From: Amycolatopsis acidicola
GTDB taxonomy: Bacteria > Actinomycetota > Actinomycetes > Mycobacteriales > Pseudonocardiaceae
Assembly: GCF_007713735.2 (NCBI RefSeq)
Contig: NZ_VMNW02000028.1
Location: 25,897-89,896, forward strand
Length of the DNA: 64,000 nucleotides
Reading direction: 5' to 3'
Below, piece after piece: positions 35,213 through 42,884 of the stretch. The position numbers and the translations under genes were made by a program. How positions within the stretch are numbered: position 1 is the stretch's first letter; every line of letters starts with the position of its first letter. Below the pieces are notes generated by a model. It was given only the letters and a program-made list of their open reading frames with translations. It made no database searches and had not been told where the DNA came from.

Positions 35213-36054
35213 GAGGTCCACCCGCTCGCCGACGGCCGCAACACCAGGCGGTACAAGGCAATCTTGCCGAGCCCGAAGCCCAGCGCCGACATCTTCAGGT
35301 AGCGCTCGTACCGTGCGACGACCTCGGGCCCCACCAACTGGACGGCCTCGGGGCGCCGGGCACGCAGCCGCCGCGCCCACTGCGCGCACGTCCACGCGTA
35401 GTCCAGCCGCCCGTTTTCGAGCGACTGGACCTCGAACACGCGGTCGGCGGCGGTGGTGATCTCCGCGAGCGTCGGGAGGTCGGCGCCGGGGAAGATCTCC
35501 TGTTGCATGAACGCGCTGGCGTCCTCACGCGACATGTCCGCGTACGCGATCGTCTGCAGCGAGAGGGCGCCGCTGCTCGTGAGCCAGTCCCGGCAGCGGG
35601 TGAAGAAATCGCGGTACCGCCGGACTTTCCGCTCCGGCGAGTCGGCCGGGGTCGCGAAGTGCTCGAAGGCGCCGATGGAGATGATGCCGTCGAACCGGGC
35701 GCCGGGCTCGTAGTCCGTCCAGTTCTCCACGCGGACTTCGGCGGCGGGCTGGTGACGCGCGATGTAGGCCGCCTGCTCGTCGCTGAGCGTCAGGCCCACG
35801 CCCCGGCAGGCGCCGGGCAGCCGGGCGAGGATCGAGCCCCAGCCACAGCCGATGTCCAGTACGCTGCCCGCGTTCGCGGCGCCGACCGCGTCGAGGTGAT
35901 AGCGCAGCTTGTTCTCCTGCGCCTGCGCGAGCGTGTCGGCCTGGCTGCCACGGCGCGCGCACGAGTAGGTGAGCGAATCGTCCAGCCACAGCTTGTAGAA
36001 CTCGGAGGAAACGTCGTAGTGGTGGCGGATCGCGGCCGCGGCGTCGGTGCTCAT
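35209..36054 (-). CDS. Cyclopropane-fatty-acid-synthase-like SAM methyltransferase
   Basis: 281 aa. It follows CmaA1-type mycolate synthases through most of its length: HYDVSSEFYKLWLDDSLTYSCA, the SAM loop VLDIGCGWGSIL, GLTLSDEQAAYI, SIGAFEHFA and EIFPGADLP. The active-site Cys (TYSCA) and Glu (AFEHF) are kept. The His that helps hold bicarbonate in CmaA1 (LLHTI) is Gln here (SLQTI). It could make a cyclopropane or a methyl branch on the desaturase product, or act on another alkene. ATGA overlap with the ACP. Confidence 0.88.
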   Translation of the reverse strand: MSTDAAAAIRHHYDVSSEFYKLWLDDSLTYSCARRGSQADTLAQAQENKLRYHLDAVGAANAGSVLDIGCGWGSILARLPGACRGVGLTLSDEQAAYIARHQPAAEVRVENWTDYEPGARFDGIISIGAFEHFATPADSPERKVRRYRDFFTRCRDWLTSSGALSLQTIAYADMSREDASAFMQQEIFPGADLPTLAEITTAADRVFEVQSLENGRLDYAWTCAQWARRLRARRPEAVQLVGPEVVARYERYLKMSALGFGLGKIALYRLVLRPSASGWTS

Positions 36055-36305
36055 CGTCGGGCCGCGGACCGGGCGCGCAGGTAGTCGGCCACCGCGTCGA
36101 GGTTCGGGTTCTCGAACAGCGCCTCCGGCGGGAGGTCGACCCCGTACCGCTCCTCCACCGCCATCAGCAGTGACACGGCGACCGCCGAGTCGATGCCGAG
36201 CCGGTCGAAGTCGGCGGCCGGGTCGATCGCCGCGACCGGGGTGCCGAGCAGGTCGGCGAGGTACTCCCGGCACCAGCCGACGATCGCGTCCTTGGTCGTG
36301 TCCAC
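36051..36305 (-). CDS. Stand-alone acyl carrier protein
   Basis: 84 aa. The phosphopantetheine serine is in DRLGIDSAVAVSLLMAVEE (Ala follows the Ser, where Leu or Met is usual), and FENPNLDAVADYL is the end of the fold. GTG at 36305 with AGGAAAG upstream; longer frames are shadows. The gene is 11 bases from the desaturase stop and overlaps the methyltransferase. It is the obvious acceptor for the FAAL and platform for the tailoring enzymes. Confidence 0.92.
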   Translation of the reverse strand: MDTTKDAIVGWCREYLADLLGTPVAAIDPAADFDRLGIDSAVAVSLLMAVEERYGVDLPPEALFENPNLDAVADYLRARSAARR

Positions 36306-36316
36306 GTCATCTTTCC

Positions 36317-37339
36317 TTACGCCGCAGGGGTTTTCACGATGCGCAGGGACTGCTTGCGCTCTTCGGTGGGCACCTTGAGATCCCAGGCGAGCCCGGCCGC
36401 CGCCAGCGCGCGGACCAGCCAGAACCCGGGGTCGAGCCGGTACCACTCCAGCCCGAACGAGGGCGACTCGGGGAACGCGTGGTGGTTGTTGTGCCAGGAC
36501 TCGCCCAGCGTGATCAGCGCGAAAACGCCGCCGTTGCGGGAGTTCTCGCGCGAGCGGTACGGGCGGGTGCCGAACATGTGCAGGAACGAGTTGATCGCCC
36601 ACACGATGTGCTCCAGCACGAAGATCCGCACGAACCCGCCCCAGCACAGGCCGCTCACCGCGCCCGCCCAGCTCATCGAGACCAGGCCGCCGACCAGCGC
36701 CGGGATCGCCAGCCCGAGCAGCACCCAGTAGTGGTAAAGGCGGGCGATCTTCAGCAGCATCCGGTCCTTCAGCAGGTCCGGGGCGTAGTGCGCGATGTTC
36801 GGGTACTCGTGGCGGCGCATCCACAGGAAATGGGAATGTGCCAGTCCTTTCAGCCTGCCCTTGACCCCGCCGCCGGACAGGTTGGGCGAATGCGGGTCGC
36901 CCTCGCGGTCACTGCACTCGTGGTGCCGCCGGTGCAGCGCGACCCACGAGGTCACGCCGCCCTGCCCCGCCATCGAGCCCAGCACGGCGAGCACCGCGAC
37001 GACCGGCCGCGCCGCCTTGAACGTGCGGTGGGTGAACAGCCGGTGATACCCGACTGTCACGCCGAGGCCGGTCAGGAGCCACATCGACAGCAGCAGCGTC
37101 AGTTCGGTCAGCCCGAACGGATACACCGCGAGGAACGCCAGCGCGCCCACGGTGCCGATGATCGGGAGGATGTCGAAGAGGAGGAAATGCCTGCGCTGCA
37201 ACCGGTACAGATACGGGTTGCTGATCACCTTCCTGCGCGGCTCCGGCCGGACCGCTTGCTCCGTCATGATCGGCTGCCCCTTCACGCGGTGGTGGACGGG
37301 CAAATCCTCCGTCACCACGGCCGGGGCGGCCGCGTCCAT
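36317..37339 (-). CDS. Membrane fatty-acid desaturase, first gene of the lipid operon
   Basis: 340 aa from ATG 37339. All three di-iron His boxes are seen: GYHRLFTHR, LHRRHHE and HNNHHAFP. Two hydrophobic hairpins flank them (about residues 45-85 and 185-230), as in stearoyl-CoA-desaturase-type enzymes. Start is uncertain: ATG 37360 and ATG 37267 (with GAAGGGG upstream) are also in frame; the 37268-37339 stretch has coding-like third positions. It would place a cis double bond in a CoA- or ACP-bound chain. Confidence 0.9.
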   Translation of the reverse strand: MDAAAPAVVTEDLPVHHRVKGQPIMTEQAVRPEPRRKVISNPYLYRLQRRHFLLFDILPIIGTVGALAFLAVYPFGLTELTLLLSMWLLTGLGVTVGYHRLFTHRTFKAARPVVAVLAVLGSMAGQGGVTSWVALHRRHHECSDREGDPHSPNLSGGGVKGRLKGLAHSHFLWMRRHEYPNIAHYAPDLLKDRMLLKIARLYHYWVLLGLAIPALVGGLVSMSWAGAVSGLCWGGFVRIFVLEHIVWAINSFLHMFGTRPYRSRENSRNGGVFALITLGESWHNNHHAFPESPSFGLEWYRLDPGFWLVRALAAAGLAWDLKVPTEERKQSLRIVKTPAA

Positions 37340-37379
37340 AGCGCTTGCCAATCGGGGCATTGATCTTGCCGCGCAACGG

Positions 37380-37415
37380 AAAACCGCCGCCCGCGCGGAG
37401 CGTGGACGGCGGTTT
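37380..37415 (-). terminator. Rho-independent-like terminator after the type VII effector gene
   Basis: AAACCGCCG (37381-37389) pairs perfectly with CGGCGGTTT (37407-37415), a 9-base stem with a 17-base loop. On the minus strand it ends in TTTT, 14 bases past the effector stop. It separates the effector gene from the lipid operon, whose promoter must lie between it and the desaturase start. Confidence 0.7.
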
Positions 37416-37428
37416 CTTCGTCAGGATT

Positions 37429-39063
37429 TCAGGCTTGCTTCTCCGGGGCGTTCGGATCCTGTTGCCCCGCGTTCGGATCCCCGGCGTTCGGATCTTCGGC
37501 CGCCGGGTCCGGATGCTCCTGCCGCCACTGGTCGCCGGAATCCGACCAGGCCTGATCCGCCTGCATCTGGATATCGGTGAGCGCCTTGTCCACGTTCACG
37601 ATGTCCTTGCCGACCCAGCCCACGAAGTTCTTGCTGCTCTTGGCATCGGCCATCGACTTGATGACCGGGTAGTAGGGCTTGAGCTTCTCGTTGTTCTTGA
37701 ACTGCTCCTCGACCCACTTGACCTTCTGCCAGCTCGCACCCTGCAGCCAGGCTTCGTGCTTCTGCATGAACTTGGCCGCCTGGTCCTTGAACACCGACGA
37801 TCCGGCCGGCTTGGGCGCGGGCGTGGTGTCGGTGTCGGCGTGGTCGCCCGAGGTGCTGGTGCTCTCGTCGTGCGTGCTGCCCGGTGTGTCTTCGTGGGTG
37901 CTGCTTCCGGAGCTGCCGGGCGTGTCCTCGTGCGTACTGCTCGCGGAACTGGCGGGGGCGTCCTCGTGCGGGGTGGTGCTGCCCGGGCCGTGCTCGTCCC
38001 GCGGCGGGTTGAAGTGGTTGTCCGCGGCCAGCCAGGTGTCGAACGGGTCGTCCTTGTCGTGCTGGGACGCCGGGCTGTTCGGCGTGTCCTCGTGCGTGCT
38101 GCTGCCGGAACTGCCGGGCGTGTCCTCGTGCGTGCTCGTCCCCGATCCACCGTGCTCACTGCCCGGGCCCGCGCCGCCGCTCATCGTCGGCGGGTCGTGC
38201 ACCGTCGAGTTCGTGCCGCCCGCCGGGAGATCGGCCATCTCGTGCGACGAACCGGGCCGCGTCTTCGGCAGCGGCTTGATGCTGGCGGACAGCTTCACCA
38301 GCCGGTCAACGACGCGTCCGCTGAAGCCCGCGAGCTTGGCGAGCTTGGCCGCGAACGAGATCGCCTGCGCCGCCGCGAGCGCGACACACGTGGCGACACC
38401 CGTGACGATCGAGGCGCCGAAGGTGAACACCGCGGCCGCGAGCGCGACGAGCATCGTGGCGATGATGTCGCCGAGCACCGTGGTGATCAGGTCGCGGATC
38501 AGCGACCGCACCGCCGTGACCAGCGCCATGGTGGTCTCGACGACGTACCCGGCCACGTCGACCGAGTGCCCGGCGTCGTCGATCTGGCCCTTGCGGGTGT
38601 CGACCTCCTTCTTGAAGGCGTCGTAGCCCTCGCCCTTCCACGTCGTGATGTGGGACTTCAGCGCGGAGTCGAGGTCCGTCCCCGCGCTGCGCAGCGTTTC
38701 CGCCGTCTTGTGCAGGGTTTCGGCCAGTTTCTTGATCTCCGCCGGGTCCCCGGCGAGCTGGTCGAGCGGTTCCTTGAGGAACGAGATGTGCTCGATCAGC
38801 CAGCCGAGGCCCGCCGCGGTCAGTTTCGCCAGCGGGTCGAGGATCAGCGCCGCCGTGTCGGCCACGGCGCCGACGATGGTCACGCCGATCTCGACGCCGA
38901 TCGCGGCGGCGTCGGCGCCGTGCGCGTTCTTGATCTCGTCGATGGAGGTGGCGACGCTGTGCCAGCTGTCGATGGCGCCGGCGCCGGTGGTCGAGTTCGC
39001 GTTGGTGATCGGTGTGACGACCGGTTCGTTCCCGCCGCCGGATTCCGTGCCCGGTTCGGTCAT
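37429..39063 (-). CDS. Type VII secretion-associated large effector-like protein with Ser/Thr/His repeats
   Basis: 544 aa. N-terminal ~120 residues have a helical WXG-like region; IKSHITTWKGEGYDAFKKE holds the W-x-G turn near 150. A hydrophobic stretch follows (LITTVLGDIIATMLVALAAAVFTFG, about 205-250). Residues ~300-400 are low complexity with repeats of S-S-T-H-E-D-T-P-G-S-S-G. The C-terminal ~110 residues form a charged helical domain, ending in DPNAGDPNAGQQDPNAPE. No known toxin motif recognised. ATGA overlap with the small ESX-type gene upstream. Probably secreted or surface-exposed via an ESX system elsewhere. Confidence 0.75.
   Translation of the reverse strand: MTEPGTESGGGNEPVVTPITNANSTTGAGAIDSWHSVATSIDEIKNAHGADAAAIGVEIGVTIVGAVADTAALILDPLAKLTAAGLGWLIEHISFLKEPLDQLAGDPAEIKKLAETLHKTAETLRSAGTDLDSALKSHITTWKGEGYDAFKKEVDTRKGQIDDAGHSVDVAGYVVETTMALVTAVRSLIRDLITTVLGDIIATMLVALAAAVFTFGASIVTGVATCVALAAAQAISFAAKLAKLAGFSGRVVDRLVKLSASIKPLPKTRPGSSHEMADLPAGGTNSTVHDPPTMSGGAGPGSEHGGSGTSTHEDTPGSSGSSTHEDTPNSPASQHDKDDPFDTWLAADNHFNPPRDEHGPGSTTPHEDAPASSASSTHEDTPGSSGSSTHEDTPGSTHDESTSTSGDHADTDTTPAPKPAGSSVFKDQAAKFMQKHEAWLQGASWQKVKWVEEQFKNNEKLKPYYPVIKSMADAKSSKNFVGWVGKDIVNVDKALTDIQMQADQAWSDSGDQWRQEHPDPAAEDPNAGDPNAGQQDPNAPEKQA
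37840..38150. repeat. Degenerate 36-base tandem coding repeat
   Basis: Within the effector gene the protein unit SSTHEDTPGSSG recurs about six times with variants THEDTPNSPA and PHEDAPASSA, interrupted by a spacer that contains DKDDPFDTWLAADNHF. At DNA level units such as CGTGTCCTCGTGCG are repeated on the plus strand. Such His/Asp/Ser-rich repeats suggest a flexible linker; copy number may vary between strains. Confidence 0.7.
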
Positions 39064-39395
39064 TGCCCCAGCTCCGTCTTGAAGGTGGCGAGCTTGCCCT
39101 GCACGTCTTCGTCGTGTTTCTGGTAGGTCTCGGCGCTCTTCTTCGTGCTCTCGGCCGTCGCCGTCACGTTCTCCGAAACCTTGTCCAGGTTGCCGGCGAC
39201 GGTCGCGAGCGCGATCCGCGCCGGCACGGCCATGATCTGCGCCAGGAAGATCCCGAACGCCTGGTTGTCGAATCCGTTCGCGTCGTGCACGGCGCCGGCG
39301 GCGTCCTTGACCGCCGGCGCCGTGGTGCCGTTGAGGTAGTCGCTGAACTTGCGCAGCTCGGCCGGATCCACCTCGAATCCCTGTCCTGCCACCAT
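39060..39395 (-). CDS. ESX/EspC-like small type VII secretion substrate
   Basis: 111 aa from ATG 39395 (GTG 39407 is an alternative). It starts near GFEVDPAELRKFSDYL, the typical start of actinobacterial EspC/WXG100-like proteins, then forms two long helices joined near residue 45 and ends with YQKHDEDVQGKLATFK. No W-x-G is obvious. It overlaps the effector gene as ATGA, the standard chaperone/partner-effector arrangement. The secretion machine itself is not in the window. Confidence 0.75.
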   Translation of the reverse strand: MVAGQGFEVDPAELRKFSDYLNGTTAPAVKDAAGAVHDANGFDNQAFGIFLAQIMAVPARIALATVAGNLDKVSENVTATAESTKKSAETYQKHDEDVQGKLATFKTELGQ

Positions 39396-39499
39396 GCTCC
39401 CGTCCACAGCTTGGACCAGACCCTACGACGGGGAGACGCCCGCCCGGCACGCACGGTTCCAGGTCCGGCACATCCTGTGCAAGCGAAAACGATCAACGG

Positions 39500-40060
39500 T
39501 CACAGGTCGATGTTCCAGTCGGACACGTACCAGGCCCCGTCCTTCTTGGTGGTCTCCAAGGACAGCTTGAAACTGCTGACGTCCCCGGTGGAGCCGATCA
39601 ACTCGAGATCGTGGAGGCTCTTGCCGTCCACCGTGACCGCGGTGTCGGGCACCGTCACCTTGTCCCCGGTCGCGGTGACGCCGCTGACCTCGACCTTCCC
39701 CTCCGGCGGCAGTTTCACCCCGGGCTTGGCCCACGCGTCGTGCAGTGTCGTCAAGGACTTCGTCATCTTCGGGTCGGCGCAGAGCGTCGCGGGGTCCTGC
39801 CCCGCGGGGGCGACGGGCGCGGCGTCCTGGCACGCTTCGGTGTACTTCCCTTGCAGCACCTTGGTGACGAAGGTCTTCACCGCCCCGCCAGGGGCTTTGG
39901 CGCCACCGTCCGGCACCGCGGCCGAGGTGCTCGCCGCCGCGCTCGACGACGCCGCCTCCGGCTGACCCGCCACCTTGGCCTCGTTCCCGCAGCCCGCCAG
40001 CCCCAGCAGCAGGGCGAACGCACCGGCGGCCCACGGCAGGCGCCGCAAAGTCGGATTCAC
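39500..40060 (-). CDS. Secreted lipoprotein of unknown function
   Basis: 186 aa. Signal peptide RRLPWAAGAFALLLGLAGC with lipobox LAGC at the cysteine, then an Ala/Ser-rich linker and a small globular domain containing a Cys pair (TEACQDA, TLCADPK). The overall look is that of DUF4878-like actinobacterial lipoproteins. GTG at 40060 with AAGGAGAATC upstream fixes the start. It precedes the type VII pair by about 105 bases and may be co-transcribed. Confidence 0.78.
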   Translation of the reverse strand: MNPTLRRLPWAAGAFALLLGLAGCGNEAKVAGQPEAASSSAAASTSAAVPDGGAKAPGGAVKTFVTKVLQGKYTEACQDAAPVAPAGQDPATLCADPKMTKSLTTLHDAWAKPGVKLPPEGKVEVSGVTATGDKVTVPDTAVTVDGKSLHDLELIGSTGDVSSFKLSLETTKKDGAWYVSDWNIDL

Positions 40061-40149
40061 GATTCTCCTTGTCCCAGACGAAAACGATCGTCGTAGTCCT
40101 ACCGGTTCACGATCACCCTCCGCAACCGGCTCCGGCCCGGCCGGCATGA

Positions 40150-40512
40150 TCACCAGACAGTGGCCAGCCACGCCGCCACGACCGCGAGCACGAGCAGGAC
40201 GCCGTTCAGCCAGACGTCCCGCACCTCACGCCGCGACAGGTGCAGCCCGGCCGCGAGTACCTGCAGCACGGCGAACCCGATCGCGGACACCAGCGCGAGC
40301 GCGGGCGCGACCCCGGTCACCGGCGGCAGCACCAGGCCCAGCACGCCGAGGATCTCCACGACGCCGATGCACCGGACCGCCCACATCGGGATCGTGTCCA
40401 CCCAGCCCATCATCGGCGCGAGCTGTTCCCGGCTCTGGGCCACCTTCTTCCCGCCGGCGAACAGGTAGACCACGCCGAGCAGGGCGGCGACGATCCAGTA
40501 GGCGATCTCCAT
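40150..40512 (-). CDS. DoxX-like small membrane protein
   Basis: 120 aa, four predicted helices (WIVAALLGVVYLFAGGKK, the segment around VVEILGVLGLVLPPV, ALALVSAIGFAVLQVL and GVLLVLAVVAAWLATVW), the layout of DoxX/DUF4267-like proteins. They sit in the membrane and are often tied to thiol or quinone stress. ATG at 40512 with GGAGCTGCC. Divergent from the HxlR gene, its likely regulator. Confidence 0.82.
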   Translation of the reverse strand: MEIAYWIVAALLGVVYLFAGGKKVAQSREQLAPMMGWVDTIPMWAVRCIGVVEILGVLGLVLPPVTGVAPALALVSAIGFAVLQVLAAGLHLSRREVRDVWLNGVLLVLAVVAAWLATVW

Positions 40513-40531
40513 GGCAGCTCCAATGGTTACG

Positions 40532-40592
40532 ACTTGTAAGTACACCCATCATGAGTCACCATCGGGACGGGTACAAAAGGAACACGGGTGTA
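40532..40592. promoter_or_regulatory. HxlR/DoxX divergent operator region
   Basis: ACTTGTAAGT at 40532-40541 has perfect ACTT/AAGT arms around GT. TACACCC just after it is mirrored by GGGTGTA about 40 bases later. The region lies between the two divergent starts. A winged-helix dimer site for HxlR is likely; the exact boundaries are by eye. Confidence 0.45.
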
Positions 40593-40616
40593 AGCAACCG
40601 ACAAGGGAGCGCGGTC

Positions 40617-40931
40617 ATGTCGCGGTACGAGCGGACCTGCCTGATCCGGGGCGACGGCGGCCGCGCGATCCGGAGGCTCCTGGACCGGATAGCCAACAAG
40701 TGGACCCTGCTGGTGATCGCGACGCTGGACCGGGAGCGGCTCCGGTTCACCGAGCTGCAGCACCGGATTCCCGGTGTGTCGCAACGGATGCTGTCGCTGA
40801 CGCTGCGCCACCTGGAGCGGGACGGGCTCGTCTCCCGCACCGTGCACGCCGAGGTCCCGCCGCGGGTGGAGTACGAACTGACCGGCCTCGGCCGCACGCT
40901 GATCGACCCGGCCGTACGGCTCGCCGAATGA
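40617..40931 (+). CDS. HxlR-family transcriptional regulator
   Basis: 104 aa winged helix: RRLLDRIANKWTLLVIATL, then FTELQHRIPGVSQRMLSLTLRHLERDGLV and the wing around PPRVEYELTGLGRTL. Cys at residue 8 (ERTCLIRG) is in the place of the redox-active Cys of YodB/HypR relatives, so it may sense electrophiles or quinones. ATG at 40617 with AAGGGAG. Likely represses doxX and itself. Confidence 0.88.
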   Translation: MSRYERTCLIRGDGGRAIRRLLDRIANKWTLLVIATLDRERLRFTELQHRIPGVSQRMLSLTLRHLERDGLVSRTVHAEVPPRVEYELTGLGRTLIDPAVRLAE

Positions 40932-41038
40932 GCCGTCGAACACAACCCGGAAATCGACGAGAGCCAACGGCATTACGACGCGCGGAAGGCCCGCTAGCCA
41001 CCGTCCACTGTGGACTGTACTGGCGTTTTTCGCATTCT

Positions 41039-41052
41039 CTGACTAAAGTCAG
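41039..41052. promoter_or_regulatory. CTGACT-AA-AGTCAG palindrome over the ribosome site
   Basis: A perfect 6+2+6 inverted repeat that ends four bases before the start codon of the MarR-GNAT gene and overlaps its AGGGA ribosome site. Size and shape fit a MarR-family operator, so autoregulation by blocking initiation is likely. Alternatively it forms an RNA hairpin hiding the ribosome site. Confidence 0.6.
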
Positions 41053-41055
41053 GGA

Positions 41056-41937
41056 ATGGACAGCATCGGCCAGGTCAGGGCGTTCAACCGCACCGTGACG
41101 CAGCGCATCGGGGTGCTCAACGACGCGTATCTGTCCCGCGACCGCCCCCTCGGGCAGGCGCGGGTGCTGTGGGAAATCGGGCCGGACGGGTGCGACGTGC
41201 GCGAGCTGCGCGCGCGGCTGGACGTCGACTCCGGCTACCTCTCCCGCCTGCTCCGCGCGCTCGAGAACGACGCGCTCGTCGTCGTGACGCGCGGCGACGG
41301 CGACGGCCGAGTTCGCACGGCGCGCCTGACGAAGGCGGGGCTCGCGGAACGGCGCACCCTCGACAACAGGTCCGACGAGCTGGCCGCGTCGATCCTCGCC
41401 CCGCTCAGCGAAAACCAGCGGGCCCGGCTGGTCACCGCGATGGCGGAGGTCGAGCGCCTCCTGATCGCCTCGACGGTCGAGGTCACGGTCACCGACCCGG
41501 GCAGCGCGGCCGCGCGGGCGTGCCTGGCGGCGTACTTCGAGGAGATCGGCGAGCGCTTCGACGACGGCTTCGAGCACGACCGCTCCCTCACCCCGGACGA
41601 AGCCGTGATGACCCCGCCCGCGGGCGCGTTCCTTGTCGCGACGCTCCACGGCGAACCGGTCGGCTGCGGCGGATTCCTGTTCCAGGACAACGGTTTCGTC
41701 TACCTCAAGCGCATGTGGGTGTCCCAGGCCGTCCGCGGGCTCGGCCTCGGCCGCCGGCTGCTCACGGAGCTGGAAAGCCACGCGGCCGCGGGCGGCGCGC
41801 GGAAAGCGAGACTGGAAACCAACCGCGCTCTGGGCGAGGCGATCGGCTTGTACCGCGCCGCCGGCTACCGCGAGGTCAAGCCGTTCAACGACGAGCCCTA
41901 CGCGCACCACTGGTTCGAGAAGACACTCCCCCGCTAG
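41056..41937 (+). CDS. MarR-type HTH fused to GNAT acetyltransferase
   Basis: 293 aa. Residues ~1-140 are a MarR winged helix (LGQARVLWEI, VRELRARLDVDSGYLSRLLRALEN, wing DGDGRVRTARLT). Residues ~145-293 are a GNAT domain with RMWVSQAVRGLGLGRRLLTELE as acetyl-CoA loop. Such bifunctional regulators are a known actinobacterial family; the GNAT part may modify small molecules or sense acetyl-CoA. Stands alone with its own operator, convergent with the DinB-like gene across the 21-base repeat array. Confidence 0.88.
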   Translation: MDSIGQVRAFNRTVTQRIGVLNDAYLSRDRPLGQARVLWEIGPDGCDVRELRARLDVDSGYLSRLLRALENDALVVVTRGDGDGRVRTARLTKAGLAERRTLDNRSDELAASILAPLSENQRARLVTAMAEVERLLIASTVEVTVTDPGSAAARACLAAYFEEIGERFDDGFEHDRSLTPDEAVMTPPAGAFLVATLHGEPVGCGGFLFQDNGFVYLKRMWVSQAVRGLGLGRRLLTELESHAAAGGARKARLETNRALGEAIGLYRAAGYREVKPFNDEPYAHHWFEKTLPR

Positions 41938-41968
41938 TGTCTCGTGATGCTGTCCGGTTTACGTTGTC

Positions 41969-42128
41969 GTGTTTGCCCGTGCGGTCGGTGAGTTTGCCCG
42001 CCGCGTCACCGAGTTTGCCGGTCCGATCGCTGAGTTGGCCCACGGCGACAGCGGTCGGCCAACTCGGCCACGCCCCGGGCCAACTCGGCCACGCCCCGGG
42101 CCAACTCGGCGCCCTGGCAGGCAAACAC
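41969..42128. repeat. Mirror-image array of eight 21-base units between convergent genes
   Basis: Cores at 41969 (GTGTTTGCC), 41990 and 42011 (GAGTTTGCC) and 42032 (GAGTTGGCC) are followed by inverted cores at 42057, 42078 and 42099 (GGCCAACTC) and 42120 (GGCAAACAC). Every step inside each half is exactly 21 bases, and each core has its reverse complement at the mirrored position (outermost and innermost pairs perfect). The 12-base spacers are GC-rich and variable. It could form a large cruciform or RNA stem acting as a two-way terminator. Both flanking genes end here, at 41937 and 42162. Confidence 0.85.
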
Positions 42129-42161
42129 ACCCGCGCGTCAAGACCACAAGATCACAAGACA

Positions 42162-42818
42162 CTAGCCGAGCACGAACGGCAGTTTCCCAGCCAGTGCACC
42201 GAGTTCGGCCAGCTCGGCCTGGGTCGGCACCCGCCGCCCGGTGGCGATCAGCAGCGCGTCCCGGTCAGAAAAGGACGCTGGGAAAGGGGAACCGGCGATC
42301 TGCTCCACCATCTCGCGTGTCCTGGCCAGGCCGTCCGCGGGCGGACCGGGCGCGTGCGGCAGACAAGTCACCAGGTCGAGGTGGTGCAGCGTCCATTCCA
42401 GGACATACGCGCCGAGGTAATCGCCCGCCGTCAGCACCATGTCCTGCGTGCTGACCCGCAGACCGGGGTCGGCCAGTTCGGCGGCGCGCCCGGCCGCGGA
42501 GCCGACGTCGTCGAGGTGGAACTTCAGCAACCCCGGCTCCTCGTAGGCCGCGGCCAGCCGGACGATCAGCGCGTCGAGCGGGTCGTCGCCGGACGGCGGC
42601 GTTCCGGACACCTGCCAGTACGTCACGGCGTCGCGCGTCGGCTCCGCCGAGGACGGGGTCACGAGGGTGATCAGCACGTCCTGCGCGTCGATGACCAGGT
42701 GGCACACCAGGTCCCGGACGAGCCAGCCCGCGCACCCCGACGGCCGCGCGAAGTCCTCGTCCGCGAGCCCGGCGACGGCCGCGCGCAACGCCGCCCACGA
42801 GCGGGAGAAAAGATCCAC
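42162..42818 (-). CDS. DinB/maleylpyruvate-isomerase-like protein
   Basis: 218 aa, TIGR03083-type mycothiol-dependent enzyme fold. The metal His pattern is seen as H in RDLVCHLVIDAQD and the H pair in LEWTLHHLDLVTCL, with the N-terminal SGCAGWLVRDL motif. Members use mycothiol for isomerisation or transfer. Function here unknown. GTG 42818 is preceded by GGGGGGC. Confidence 0.75.
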   Translation of the reverse strand: MDLFSRSWAALRAAVAGLADEDFARPSGCAGWLVRDLVCHLVIDAQDVLITLVTPSSAEPTRDAVTYWQVSGTPPSGDDPLDALIVRLAAAYEEPGLLKFHLDDVGSAAGRAAELADPGLRVSTQDMVLTAGDYLGAYVLEWTLHHLDLVTCLPHAPGPPADGLARTREMVEQIAGSPFPASFSDRDALLIATGRRVPTQAELAELGALAGKLPFVLG

Positions 42819-42884
42819 GCCCCCCAGACAACCGCGTCTCGCCGTCGCCGTCCACTCGCAACCGCTACCTAAACGCGGCCGGAT

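Noticed and set aside
41969..42128. CRISPR array
   Set aside because: The 21-base units with 9-base cores, an inverted second half and no cas genes do not fit CRISPR repeats and spacers.
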